This document shows, piece by piece, positions 44,900 to 56,049 of a DNA stretch of 64,000 nucleotides (position 1 is its first letter; every line of letters begins with the position of its first letter). Origin of the DNA: Cryptomeria japonica. Its lineage: Eukaryota > Streptophyta > Pinopsida > Cupressales > Cupressaceae. The position numbers were made by a program, and so were the translations under genes. The notes under the pieces were generated by a model. It was given only the letters and a program-made list of their open reading frames with translations. It made no database searches and was not told the DNA's origin. Location: contig NC_081411.1 in NCBI RefSeq assembly GCF_030272615.1, positions 209,528,244 to 209,592,243 of the forward strand, written 5' to 3'.

Positions 44900-46258
44900 G
44901 TAATGGAGCCATTTGTTCAGAAACTTCATGGACAAAACCATCAACTCACAGATTAGTTTGTGAGAAATTGAGATAGTGGGGTGTTGCGTGTGTATGGGGT
45001 AGCGTTTAGAATTGACAAATCCTTTATTGTTGAGATTTCTGGGCTCAGTATGGAGGGTAGGAAATTTTCCAAGGAGGAAGAATTTGGAAGAAGCCCTCTC
45101 TATTTTCTATGAAAAATGGAGTAAAAGAAGAAGGGTTAAAAAGAACCTGGATGGCTACTACAATAGGTTGGACCTTTAGAGTCTTTAGGCGGATATGGTG
45201 GAGTTCATAATGAGGCACTTAACCCTCGATGGTTTCTTTGCTAGCATCTTTTCTTACCATTTCATGATTCTAAATCATTTTAGGCATGACAAAATTCCAT
45301 TTTATTTGTTATCTTCTTTGGAGATATTTATTAGTAAGCACTCTAAGAATGAGGATAATTTGGTTCTGCATGAGAGTTTAATCCTCCTAATCATGGATTA
45401 TGTTAAAGCTCATGAGGTTAAACCCTCGCCTGCTCTAGAAAACACTAAGTCATTAGCCAACCAGGTGGTGCATGATGTTTTAGATACAAAGTTTGACAAT
45501 GCAGAGGGAAAATTGGCTATGGACTAGAATGATGTCCATGTGTCAGAAAATTGAGATTATAAACCCTTAGAGGATGAGGGTCTCCTATAGAAAACCATGA
45601 CTAGAACTAGTAGCAGTAGAAAAAATCCACCTAGATTGGTTGTTAAAAAGAAATCCCTTGTTTTGCAGACCCACATCTTGGGCCCACAAAATCTGAGAAA
45701 ATAGAAGACTAGAAAAAGGTGGAGATTCTTGACAAGGAGGATAATGAAATTAGACTTGACACCCCCCTCAATGTGGACCCCAATGAGAACAAAGATGATG
45801 AAATGGACATTTATAAGCTTCTCTGGAAGTTGCTGATGTAGCAGGAGAAGTTCTTTCAATGGGTTTTTGAGGAAATTAATATTTTGAAATAGGGGATTAA
45901 AGATCTCATTGTCACTTTCATGAAGATTCCAGCTCCAGATAAGACTGATGAACTCTTGAAGTTGTCCCAACAAATTATGAAAGATATTAAGGTTATGAAG
46001 ACTAGACATGAGGATAAAATTGACAGGCTAGAGAAAGAAATAGAGAAGGTGAAAGGTAAACTTAACAATTTTGTGGAGGTTAGCAAGGAAGCCATGCATA
46101 ACAGTATTGAGGGCCTCAAAAGAGTCAATGAGGAATTTTCCATGCAGAAGGAGCAGATGACCAAAGATGAGAGATCCTCAGATAGCAATTTTGCTAAAAT
46201 AAACCAAGAGGTGCATGCATCCATGGGTCCTCTTACTAGGACCAGGAGAAAACATTAG
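44900..46258 (+). pseudogene. LINE ORF3 (copy 2): conserved block plus coiled coil, function unknown
   Basis: Reading through stops: MEPFVQKLHGQNHQLTD, GVLRVYGVAFRIDKSFIVEI, SGLSMEGRKFSKEEEF; then an open frame at 45195-45527 with MVEFIMRHLTLDG, FSYHFMILNHFRHDK, PFYLLSSLE and NLVLHESLILLIMDYVKA; then a linker; then 45920-46258 with a coiled coil (DIKVMKTRHEDKIDRLEKEI) and a basic end MGPLTRTRRKH. The same modules occur in the same order in copy 1. The two copies differ throughout but keep hydrophobic and charged positions, which hints at past selection. Function unknown. Confidence 0.65.
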
Positions 46259-46379
46259 GAAAAAGGTAGTTCGAGGTTCATTAAGGAGGAACTGTAGAAG
46301 ATTAATAATAAAGCGATCCAGAAGGATGATGAGATTATAAAAGTTCTTTGTTTGTTTGTTTTGCTGGTGCATCTTGTTT

Positions 46380-46526
46380 AGGAGTGTTTTTTGTGGTTTT
46401 CTATTTTGGGGTGAATCCCTTGTTTCTGTTGTTGTTTAGCGGCTGGTTAGACTTTGTTTACTGTGTATAATTTTTGGATAGATTTGAGTTTTAGGTCCCT
46501 ATAAAACCCGTTTATATTAATAAAAA
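46380..46526 (+). other. LINE 3' UTR and tail (copy 2)
   Basis: A T/G-rich stretch ending GGTCCCTATAAAACCCGTTT then ATATTAATAAAAA. The end matches copy 1 (GGTCCATGTAAAACCCGTTT). A short stem between GGGT and ACCC is possible in copy 1 and weaker here. Confidence 0.65.
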
Positions 46527-46540
46527 AACATTCTTCAAAC

Positions 46541-46869
46541 TTAACTTTATCTCCATCTTTGCACTCCTATAAGATCATTTGTTGGAGATGCTGGTAAAAA
46601 CCTAATTGCATGAATGAAAAAATAAAGTAAAAAATAATACCATTTCTTTAAATGTTGATTTTCAATGCCTTAACTAATACCCATTTTAAATTACATTTCA
46701 AATTCCTTAATTCTCCTTAAGTTGCATAGTATTTATCATACACAACAACTAGCTAGAAAATATCACAAGTTTCTTTTACTTACATCTTAAAATCATCTAC
46801 AAGAGTGAATTCTACTCTTATATGAAACTGAAATGTTATGCACATTGTGAAGGTCACATTGCCATTTTC
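46541..46869. other. Spacer, no gene seen
   Basis: No feature recognised. Confidence 0.45.
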
Positions 46870-47280
46870 AAATCATTAAAACTCAAAACAAATGGTGATT
46901 TATATTGATATTCAGTATAAATGATTTAATATTGAAATGCTTTAGCTTTTTAAATCTATTATGTTACAAGCAAAAATAATTCATACAAACCTAACATCAC
47001 AACTAACTATCAAGCTACTTTATTTACTCTAATACATAAAATTAATTAGTTAGCTTAGTAACCAAACAAATTGATTCAGTATGTCAAACCAATTTCTAGT
47101 ATTCTATGAATAATTGTAGTCATGTTTTTTCATTTCAACTTATTTCAATTTTTTTTTATATTTATCTTCATAATAAGAAATCACCTAAATTGTGTAAGTT
47201 AGTTTTCAATATTGTTATTGATCAATAATCTTGATATTTCTATTTTAGTTCTATATTTTTTTACATAGCAAGTGGTCATA
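46870..47280 (+). repeat. Dispersed repeat, copy 2
   Basis: The partner of 14927-15280, in the same orientation and with the same order of landmarks. No ORF. Confidence 0.6.
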
Positions 47281-48145
47281 ATTATTATGAATAATAGATA
47301 CCAAAGGATAATTATAGACTAATTTTACAATAAATTCATTCAACTAATGAAACATGAAACCTATATAATGTAGTGAGAAAATTCTTGTAGCTAGAGGTAA
47401 TGTACAAAACTTTTAAATTAAAATTATCATTTGTGGTTTCTAGTGTTGGAAAAAAAAAAATTAAAATGTCTATTCTTAAATGTTATTTTAGCTAGTGAGA
47501 AATTGGTTGAGGATCACATTACTTATCTAATGTTTCTTTCAAAGAGATCTCTATTAGACACATATTTAATGTTTCTATAGAAAAACTATTGTGTTATTTT
47601 TCAAAAACAAAAAAATCTCATGATGAAGTCGTTGGATTGGAAAATAAAATTTAAACTACTTCGGCAATTCACAAGATTCTGGGGGATGCGTTCTTCAAAT
47701 AATCATGTTCTTTAAATTTTTATTTATTTTTATGTTGTTTGATCAATCTAATTACTCACTTATAGAAATTATTTTAAAAAAATTGAGATGATTTTGAATT
47801 ATCATTTTGTCAAAAATCACTTTAATGTGTTTAAAATTTATTTTAAACTGGCTTTTCATAATTATGTTTTCTATCAAAAAATAATTAAAATAACGAATAG
47901 AAAAATTTTAATAGAAAAAAAATTAAAAATACATTAAAGAAAAATGTATTTAAAATGTAAGTTTCATATCTACAAACATAAGCATATATATATATATATA
48001 CTTAATGTTGACCACAAGAATAATAATCTCTAATTAATATCTTATACACAACTTTGTAATTATAAATTTGATCTTAGATGATGAAGGAATGAACTTTACA
48101 TGTACAAGAAGACAATCTAAAATTTGAAGACTTTTGGAAAAGAAA
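47281..48145. other. AT-rich spacer, no gene seen
   Basis: A short (TA)n run lies at about 47984-48000. Confidence 0.5.
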
Positions 48146-48255
48146 AACAATGTCTTTTGATGATGGTTCTCAATGCAAGATATATACAAGATATATACAA
48201 TGTCTTTGGAACAATGTCTTTTGATGATGATTCTCAATGCAAGATATATACAGTC
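48146..48255. repeat. 64-bp tandem duplication
   Basis: AACAATGTCTTTTGATGATG starts at 48146 and 48210 and each copy runs through CTCAATGCAAGATATATACA. The spacer holds a further AGATATATACAATGTCTTTG, so three nested partial copies exist. Confidence 0.8.
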
Positions 48256-48735
48256 CTCATAGTAATAGGAAGAATATTTTGGTTTCTCTTCATCTACTTT
48301 TAGATTTATAGATAACCTAAAGAATTTTTTTTAAAATTTTGATTATAGCATCTTTGATGTTGCATAAATAATGTAAAAGGTGTCTCTTTCTATCTCTAAA
48401 GTTCATATAGAAAACAACTGAAATATAATAATAAAAATATATTAATTTTTTATAACAAATTACTATTAAATTTCATAGTTTATTGCATCAATTGATTAGA
48501 TGGTTTTTAAGACAAAAAGAAATTAATAAAATATTTATTAAAAATAATAGATCAATAAAAAGAAATGAAAATTAATAATAAAGATTAATATTAATTTGTT
48601 TCATAATATATATATAAATTAATTGAACAAACTCTCAATGCTTTGTCTTATTTCAATCAATAATCAAGTGGATATATAATTTATCTCTTTATGAGCATAT
48701 GCATTAGTTTCTCCATACTAGGGGCTGCCATATAT
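48256..48735. other. AT-rich spacer, no gene seen
   Basis: No feature recognised. Confidence 0.5.
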
Positions 48736-48811
48736 AATCCAACGTAGTATCTCTTACATCTGATTTTTTCCTCAATCCAACGTAGTATCTTTTACATCTG
48801 ATTTTTTCCTC
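48736..48811. repeat. 38-bp tandem duplication
   Basis: AATCCAACGTAGTATCT.TTA... unit at 48736-48773 and 48774-48811, one difference. Confidence 0.85.
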
Positions 48812-49272
48812 AAATGATATCAAGATGCATTAAAATTCATATCAATATAATTTGGGATATATTTTTTAATATATTCAAAAATAATTTTTTAAGTATTATA
48901 AACATTTTATCTTTTACATTTTAAGAGATAATAAAATTAAACAAACAAATATTAATTAATATACATATATATTATTACCCATAGAAAATATATTACTAAA
49001 ATGCAACTCTGAAAATTAATAACAATTCTATGATAAATGTCTACATTTAATGTCTTTATAAATATAATTTTATTTAGATTAAAAATTATTGAAACCGATT
49101 TTTACAATTATATTTTATTAAATAAAGAATTTTTAACTTAGTTTATTCAAAATTCATATACAAAGTATTCAATCAAAAATATGAGATATCCAGAGACAAT
49201 CTTGAAATATAAATTGCCAAAGAATTAAAGCTATAAAAATTAAAATGATTAATACTTTACTAAAAAATATTA
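48812..49272. other. AT-rich spacer, no gene seen
   Basis: No feature recognised. Confidence 0.5.
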
Positions 49273-49592
49273 AAGTTCAAGAAAAGCATAGCTTCATTTA
49301 TTACGAATCTGTATTCAAAGAGCTCTTCGTAGCTTTCATCTCTGGTTGGCCAAATTCGAAAGATATGATAAAGTTGCTCAAATTTTCAATTTTCTTTTAT
49401 GTTTCTTCTTGCTATCATGTGGACCTTTTGATTCCTACATGTTTTTTGTGTGGTTATGTCCACAATTATTTTTAAATCTGTCTGCTTTGTATCTGTTACT
49501 TTATAATTTTTCCTTTTAATATATTTTTAGCTTTTGGCGAAAAAAAAAAAACCTGATCACAAGAAACAGTTCAAGAAAAGCATAGCTTCATA
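49273..49592 (+). mobile_element. Candidate severely truncated LINE insertion
   Basis: A 24-bp word beginning AGTTCAAGAAAAGCATAGC occurs at 49273-49296 and again at about 49569-49592. Between them is a T-rich, 3'-UTR-like sequence ending TATTTTTAGCTTTTGGCG followed by 11 A (about 49541-49551). This fits a LINE 3' end with a target duplication. However, 16 bases separate the A run from the second copy, so the fit is imperfect. It abuts the truncated 3' end of KFB3. Confidence 0.4.
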
Positions 49593-50228
49593 TCCCCACA
49601 TCACATTCAATTATTTGTCAATGATTAAAGAGAAACGGTTTCCCAGATGCGTATAACACTTTGTAGTTATGTTGAACCTCAGGCATATTATCAGTTGTAG
49701 TCCATAATCTGGTGTTCGTATCAAATTTGTACGCCCCACTATTCTCTAAATCAAATACATAAAACATTCCTTCAATAAAATTACTTGAAGCGAGGCCAAT
49801 TGGGCATTGCATCGGAGGAAGAGACTCCCACTCATCTTTGTCAATTATGTAAACTGTTACTCCCACCATATTACTTGGACATCCTCCACCAACATATACA
49901 CTTCCTTGAGCAGATACACAACATGCAAATTTCATAAGTGGCTGGATTGTTGGCATTTCCTTGCCTACATGCCAACAATTAAAGAAAAATTAAAGATCAA
50001 GGTAGAGCCATTTTCCCTGTTATCATGTTCCAAACCAATCAAGACAAGTTTTCTTCTCCAATAAAACAAACGAGGATAGGATGCAGGTTTAAAGCCAATC
50101 GACATAGGAAGAAGAATGTACTGAGAGTTTCGTACATGGTCATACATTATTAAATGATCTTGATAGAGAAAGCATATGAACTTTATAGATAACCCAATTC
50201 TTCTGTTGGCAATTTGGAGGAATTGATT
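49575..50228 (-). pseudogene. F-box/kelch gene KFB3, both ends lost and frameshifted
   Basis: The minus strand from about 50220 reads ANRRIGLSIKFICFLYQDHL then IMYDHVRNSQYILLP, matching DRIKLGLAKKYICLLQ...SIYDPVEQSCQLLP of KFB1. After LIFNFS a one-base shift leads to CWHVGKEMPTIQPLMKFACC, SAQGSVYVGGG, YIIDKDEWESLP, FDTNTRLWTT and SGKPFLFNH stop at 49618. Weak similarity (IIECDVGI against GIEQYDWE) continues to about 49575. The F-box end is absent: sequence changes at about 50228 into the LTR of Copia-D. Clearly non-functional. Confidence 0.8.
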
Positions 50229-51419
50229 ATGGGTTGTATTAATGTTTGTCATTGATGTCAACACTAGTTGTTTTGTTGTCTACCGACTTCCAGTAGATTG
50301 GTTGGTATTTGATGTTTCTCTGGAAATTTGTCTCTAGTTTTGGTCCAGATGTTGGAATCGGTTTAGATTGGTTATTTATGTGTTCTTGATGTGTATCACA
50401 TTCAGTTGGTTTACGATTTGATGATCTAGATGCTATCATATGTTCTAGTAAACCTTTTGGTTACCAGTAAGGGTATTACCAGCAATGCTTTGATGGAGAT
50501 CTTTTCATGAATCCAATAAGTGGTATTGGTGTGGCTTCTAGAAGGTTATCATGATGCTGATGGTTATCATGTTCATGGTGTTTCATTTGTCTTATTGTGA
50601 CCTACTTTGGGTCTAATGGTTATTCTGTTAGGTTATGGACCGGTTTATGTAACGTGTTGGTTGATGCTTCTAATGCATCATCGATTGGATTTATTATTTA
50701 GTTATGTTGTTTTGGTCTTAGGCTGACTTGGTTTATCATTCATTTGTGGGATTATGTAATGGATCTATTGTATCATCTTTTTGGTGGCCAACCTAATTGT
50801 TTAGGTCCTGGGTTGGTATAAATATAATGTAAGATCTCTTTGTAGATCACATATGTGGAAGGAAAACTTTATGAGATTATCTATGTGTGAAAAAAGTTGC
50901 AATCATATGCATAGGTTCTGGTCAATTATAGATGATTGAATTGGGTTTGTAAAAAAGGTTTAAGACCTCCGGTATTGAGCTTAACCAGAACTATACTTAG
51001 GCATAGGAGCTCTTATTCTTGCAGTTCATTCATCTTTCGGGATTGTAGTCTGGATTTATTTTGTAGTCAATGAGGATCCTTTTATGATGAGCAGTGCACT
51101 ATAGGTTGTTGGCCTTCCTACATGTGTAGATTCCTCTTATTGTATTCACATACTTGCTGCAGAAGTATTATCTGACTCTGGGTAGGATTCCAATTGTATT
51201 TTTTCCCTTTACCGAGTTTTCCATGTACAAATCATGGTGTTTAATGTTATGGGTGGTTGGTAATTGTTCTGTGATTTATGTTTATTCTTAATTGTTTTAT
51301 CTTGCTTTTCCATTATTTGGTTTATGCATTATGGTAAAAGGTTTTGTGTGCTTAAAGGTTTATAATATATTGACAACTGATTCAGCCCTCCTCTAAGTTG
51401 TCCACCAATTATCTTAACA
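50228..51419 (+). repeat. Copia-D 5' LTR
   Basis: The left edge is set by the loss of kelch similarity (TGGGTTGTATTAATG at 50228) and is approximate. The right edge is CTTAACA at 51419, two bases before the primer site. Near the end it has TTTCCATGTACAAATCATGG and CTGATTCAGCCCTCCTCTAAG, like other copia LTR ends in this window. No partner LTR in the window. Confidence 0.65.
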
Positions 51420-51421
51420 AA

Positions 51422-51433
51422 TGGTATTAGAGC
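51422..51433 (+). other. Copia-D primer-binding site
   Basis: TGGTATTAGAGC, one mismatch to the initiator tRNA-Met complement. Confidence 0.8.
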
Positions 51434-51475
51434 TTGGTCCTCTTTGTAGAAGCCTAACCACTTGAAGAAGATCCT

Positions 51476-51925
51476 ATGGCAACTAATAGTTCAACTACAT
51501 CTACTTTCCAGAGAAAAACCCCAAAGTTTGATTCGGCAAATTATAGGACATGGAAGATTCAGATGGAAACTCATTTGAGATGTATTGGGAAAGAGATCTG
51601 GGAGGTCATGGAGAAAGGTTATACTCCTCATAATCCAGCATTTGGCAATCCTCCTCCGACAACCTTGGATATGGACATTGAGAATGATTGTAGAGCTAGA
51701 GAAGCACTCATAAGTGAACTTTCTGATCAACAAATTATGGGACTAACTGAGCAATCATCTGCGAAGGCTATATGGGATAAGTTGGAGGCTCTAAATGAAG
51801 GTGACCCTACTGTTAAAATTTATAAACTTGATGGTTACCAAGTAAGGTATGAGAATCTGAAGATGGAAGAAGATGAGAGGATTACTACTTTTATGGAAAG
51901 AGTTAATGAAATTGTTATGGGAATT
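51476..51925 (+). pseudogene. Copia-D gag, first part
   Basis: Starts MATNSSTTSTFQRKTPKFDS. The gag core includes YRTWKIQMETHL, AREALISELSDQQIMGLTEQ and AIWDKLEALNEGD. The frame is open up to IVMGI, where Copia-C enters. After removing Copia-C and one GAATT, the same frame continues at 57122 with a stop and then GGSLNQDEIVSKVLRALP. Confidence 0.85.
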
Positions 51926-52377
51926 TGTTCTTGTAAATAAATATTCATCATGGATATTATTACACTTTACTTAAGTTAAAGTTTAGGATAATACATCTCT
52001 TCGTAGTTTGGATATGAGACACTTAGGGAAGTGTGCACATAGGGATATAGCTTGTAGGAGAAATCCCACCTTTTGTGGTCTTATTTTATTGTTACACTCC
52101 ACATTCGGTGGCTCATCCACCTCTTGTGGAATATTATATTATTTCTCCTACCTACCCCTAGTATTTCTTACCCACCCTTATTTTTCATTGAGACACATGT
52201 CATGATTGTGTGCTCATATATCCATATGGCCTTGCCTATATAAGCAGGCTCATATTCATTATATTCATGAAACCAGTTGATCATTTGTATATTGATGAGA
52301 ATATAGTTTGTTCTTGTCATTCTATTCTCTCTCTTTTGTGATTTTCATTGTGTCCTTGATCTTGGAAAAATCTCACA
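51926..52377 (+). repeat. Copia-C 5' LTR
   Basis: Starts TGTTCTTGTAAATAAATATT, ends AATCTCACA. Contains a 65-codon open frame (52008-52205, MDMRHLGKCAHRDIACRRN...) that is also open in the 3' LTR. Confidence 0.9.
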
Positions 52378-52389
52378 TCATATCAGAGC
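52378..52389 (+). other. Copia-C primer-binding site
   Basis: TCATATCAGAGC; the last nine bases match the initiator tRNA-Met complement. Confidence 0.7.
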
Positions 52390-53483
52390 TATTGGGGCTT
52401 CATTGATTGGTTTTGGGAGACATTTTGGAAGGCTTCTATTTTTGGATCTGAAGTTCTGCACATTTTGGAGGCATCTTAGACCATTTTTGACCTCACCATT
52501 GCATCCGGGAGCTCGTTTCCATAAAAATAGACTACAAACTCAACCTATTTTGGTGAAAGTCGAATTTTGGGTGTTGGAGAAATTTTTTGTCCAATTCGGG
52601 TGGTACGATACGGAATTTTTAAATTTTTTCTTAAAAAAAAAAATTGTGAAAAATAAATTTTCTAGTTGAAAATCTTTTTTTGAAAAGAAAAAAATTGAAT
52701 TTTATTTTTGGGGGTCCATACCTTCTGCCCAATCCAGAGTGCACAGTCAGCGCCTAGTCAACCTGGTCCAAAGGTGTGACGACTATTTTGATGGTCAGAC
52801 ATTTGTCAATATTTGCACAATGTTTTGCTGATGTTGACATTTTTTGAAAATTTTAGACCCCTCTCCGTTGAGCAATTTGGATTTTTGGGTCAACTTTGGA
52901 GGCTCATAACTTGCTCAATTTTGCTCCTATTTTGGTGCAATTTTTTTTGATGTGGTCTAAATTTTTGTTCTATTCACAGTGGTGTGGTTATTGTCTAATT
53001 TTGGTGCATAGGTTGTTTGAAATTTTTGTATTATCTCAGTTGTACCTATTGAATCCTCAATTTTGTAACTTCAAAGGCTTCGTTTGAGCTCATACGCCGT
53101 CCTTTTCAGGTGCCATTTTTTTTGAAAGTGCATATTTTTTTGTCTACTTTCATAATCTATGATAATTTTTCAGGGATTTTGAGTGGATATTATACTTTAA
53201 GATATTGGTCTTTTTTGGCCTACTTGGTACTTGTAATTTGCTTGGATCTTATTTTAGATCTCTTGCATTATTAGTTTGAGTCTCCTTTGGCCTCATTGAG
53301 TCAGTTGTAAAGTTGAAATCAGAAGTCCACTTTGCCATTTTTTGCAAGCGGTCCATTGTTCACGCACTAAGTATAAAGTGCCAAATGATCATTTTGGGGG
53401 AGGGTTATTTGTTTGAGTGAATTTGGGAGGGGTGTCTTGTGTGATTGTGCCTCTCTTTCCTTGTGCTCTTTATTTTTTTTGCT
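52390..53483 (+). other. Copia-C leader
   Basis: About 1.1 kb between primer site and gag start, unusually long and T-rich. It has open frames at 52403-52669 and 52896-53087 with no recognised domain. Confidence 0.55.
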
Positions 53484-54370
53484 ATGAGTCTTCATAAATT
53501 TCCACCTTTAACTTCACATAATTATGCATCTTGGAAAATTAAAGTATGAAGTAAATTAATGAAAAAAGGTCTCATGCATTACATAGATGGAACAATAGAA
53601 ATACCACCTGATCCTAAGGATGATCCTAATGCATAGTTAGAATGGCTCACTAAGAATTGGATGGCTTTTGGAACTTTGGGTAAGTATGTATCAGATGACC
53701 TCATTTTTCACATTGAGAAGTGTATTACAATCAAAGAGGCTTGGGATATGTTTCAGAAATTGTATTGTCAAGTTGATGAAATTAGAGGTTACAAGATTGA
53801 CAATGAGCTCACTAACTTGGATCCTAAAATTTTTGAGACAATCCAAGATTATGTCACCAAAGCAAATGAGCTAAGAGAAAAGCTTAAGGATTGTGGAATT
53901 GACAAAAAGGATGCTCAGTTGATATTCAACTTGTTGGACAAGCTTGCACCAGAATATGCAGCATTTGTTTCAAGCTTCCAAACTCATCATTTGAAAGTGG
54001 GGAGTTCCTACATTATTCCTTCATTTGATGCTTTCACATAAATGTTGATATTGGAGCAATCTAAATTGTTGAACATTGGGCTTCTCAAGTCTTCAAAGTC
54101 TGAGGCTTTGGTGGCTAATCAAGGGAATCAAGGGAGTCAAAGAAAAGATTCCAACAAAAAGAAGAAGAAATCTAAGTCAAAGCCACAATAGTAGAAAGGG
54201 CAATCATCATCTCCATCACAAGGTGATTTTTCATCCTCTTCCACGAAGGGGAATCCACCTAAGAAGGATGAACCAACTTGTGCATATTGCAAGAAGTATG
54301 GTCATTATGAGCATCGATGCCACGCCAAGCAAGTTGATGAGTTAAAAAATATTCTTAAGAAAAACAACAT
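53484..54370 (+). pseudogene. Copia-C gag
   Basis: ATG at 53484 (MSLHKFPPLTSHNYASWKIK). Two stops near the start, then open from 53661 to 54041: AWDMFQKLYCQVDEIR, LREKLKDCGIDKKDAQLIFN, LLDKLAPEYAAFVSSF (gag core). A Lys/Ser-rich stretch and an intact zinc knuckle CAYCKKYGHYEHRCH follow at about 54280-54325. Confidence 0.85.
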
Positions 54371-54374
54371 CAGC

Positions 54375-54890
54375 TTGCCCTATGCCTACACAAAGATGGA
54401 TTCATCTCCTTCCTCTTCCTCACAGTCTAAGGGAAATGGACAAGCATTTGTGGCTACAACAAGTTCTTCACAGCAGTGGATACTTGACTTAGGTGCCTCT
54501 TATCACATGGGTTCTACAAAGGAGCATTTTTCTTCATTGGAGCCATCAAAGGTACCTCACATTTACATAGGTGATGATACACAATTTGAGGTTGAAGGGA
54601 AAGGTTCAGTTGACATGGATGATGGAACATTTAAGGATATTCTTTATGTTCCTAACTTTTCTGCAAACCTTCTCTTTATCTACAAAATCACTCACTATGG
54701 GAATGGAAAAAAGGTCGAGTTTACACCTGATTTAGTTGTCATAAAGGAACTTGATAATGATGCCTTGGTAGGAGTAGGACAAGTAAATGACAACTCAAGG
54801 ATTTATTCATTCTCCCACTTTGTACCAAGTTCTCCTTCTAGGGCCTTGCTTACTCATTCAAATTCAAAAATTAAGCTATGGCATGAGTAG
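54375..54890 (+). pseudogene. Copia-C protease
   Basis: WILDLGASYHMGSTKEHF: the catalytic DSG is DLG here (Ser to Leu), so probably inactive. ILYVPNFSANLLFIYKI and SNSKIKLWHE lead into integrase. Confidence 0.82.
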
Positions 54891-55800
54891 TTTGGTCACC
54901 TCAACTACCGCTACCTTCAGCAGCTCAACACTAAAGACATGGTCATAGGTCTACCTTGAATTAGTTTTTCAGAGGGTGTATGTTTAGGATGTTCCATGGG
55001 CAAGCATCCTAAGGAGAAGTTTGATAAGGGGACAACTTGGAGAGCTTTGGAAGTTCTTCAAGTTGTTTAGAGTGATGTAGTAGGTCCATTTCCAGCACCT
55101 TCATTTAGTAATGCCCGCTATGTCCTCACCTTCATTGATGACTATTCCTGCTTCACTTGGGTCTACTTTCTTATTCATAAGAGTGAATTATTTGACAGAT
55201 TTTAGGACTTCAAGACTCGTGTGGAGAAGGAATCTGGGAAAGTGGTCAAGATTCTTCGTATAGATAATGGAAGGGAATATGTAAATAAAAGACTTGAGGA
55301 TTTTTGTACATTTGAGGGGATTGATCTTCAGCATTCTATTGCTTACACTCCATAGCAAAACGGAGTTGCAAAACACAAGAATAGAACTCTCAAAGAAATG
55401 GCTAGCTATATGATACATGCACATTCTCTTGATCCTACCTTTTGGGCAGAGGCTATCAGTTGTTCCACACACATATAGAATCAGGTTCCTCATAAAAATT
55501 TGTAAGGTATTACTCCTTTCAAGGCTTGGACTGGTAGGAAACCAATTGTGAGACATTTCAGAGTCTTTGGGTGTCCAACATGGGCTCACATACCTCCACT
55601 GAAATGTGAGGCATTGGAACATCAGAGTAGGCCTTGCATATTTGTTGGATATCTTGAGGGTGTTAAGGCTTATATATTCCTGGATCCTAAGACACATGAG
55701 GTGTTTTTTGAGAGGAGTATTCACTTTAAAGAAAGTTCTCCTAGCTTGGCCTCTCTATCTCCTCCACCTTCCTCCTTTGTGGATAGTGATGCTAGTGATT
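54880..55800 (+). pseudogene. Copia-C integrase
   Basis: LWHE*FGHLNYRYLQQL and CLGCSMGKHPKEKF (HHCC). The core has V*SDVVGPFPAPS (first Asp, with TAG before it), ILRIDNGREYVNK (second Asp) and AYTP*QNGVAKHKNRTL (Glu position changed to Lys). FRVFGCPTWAHIP and FVGYLEGVKAYIFLDP follow. Stops are mostly TAG at Gln or Trp positions. Confidence 0.85.
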
Positions 55801-56049
55801 CAGATGATGAGACTCCTTCAACTTTGACTCATAGGGTTACACCTCCGCTGGGTCCACTTGTAGTTGAGGATCCTTGTTCTCCACCTCCACCTAGACCTTG
55901 TTGGGATCAAAAAACACTTGAGGCAGTTGGTTCTCTTGTTGGGGATCCTTTAGATACACAAAGAAATCAATCACAACATCAAGACCTTCAACATGCATTC
56001 ATTGCTACCACTTCTGATCAACATATATTTTGGGAAGTATCAAGGGTTA

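Larger units (their letters stand above)
36828..46526 (+). mobile_element. LINE copy 2: 5'-truncated LINE with RNase H and ORF3, split by Copia-A
   Basis: Without Copia-A the element is about 2.4 kb (36828-36975 plus 44294-46526), close to the 2.28 kb of copy 1. Sense order: RNase H (from its first strand, INVDGAAKGNPGPTG), a linker, ORF3, a U/G-rich 3' UTR and the same end AAAACCCGTTTATATTAATA then an A run. It is bracketed by a 12-14 bp target duplication. It starts further 5' than copy 1, inside the RNase H N-terminal edge (PPRG*IKINVDG). Confidence 0.8.

Noticed and set aside
55188-55724. Minus-strand frame of 178 codons
   Set aside because: Lies opposite the integrase of Copia-C, whose motifs are on the plus strand.
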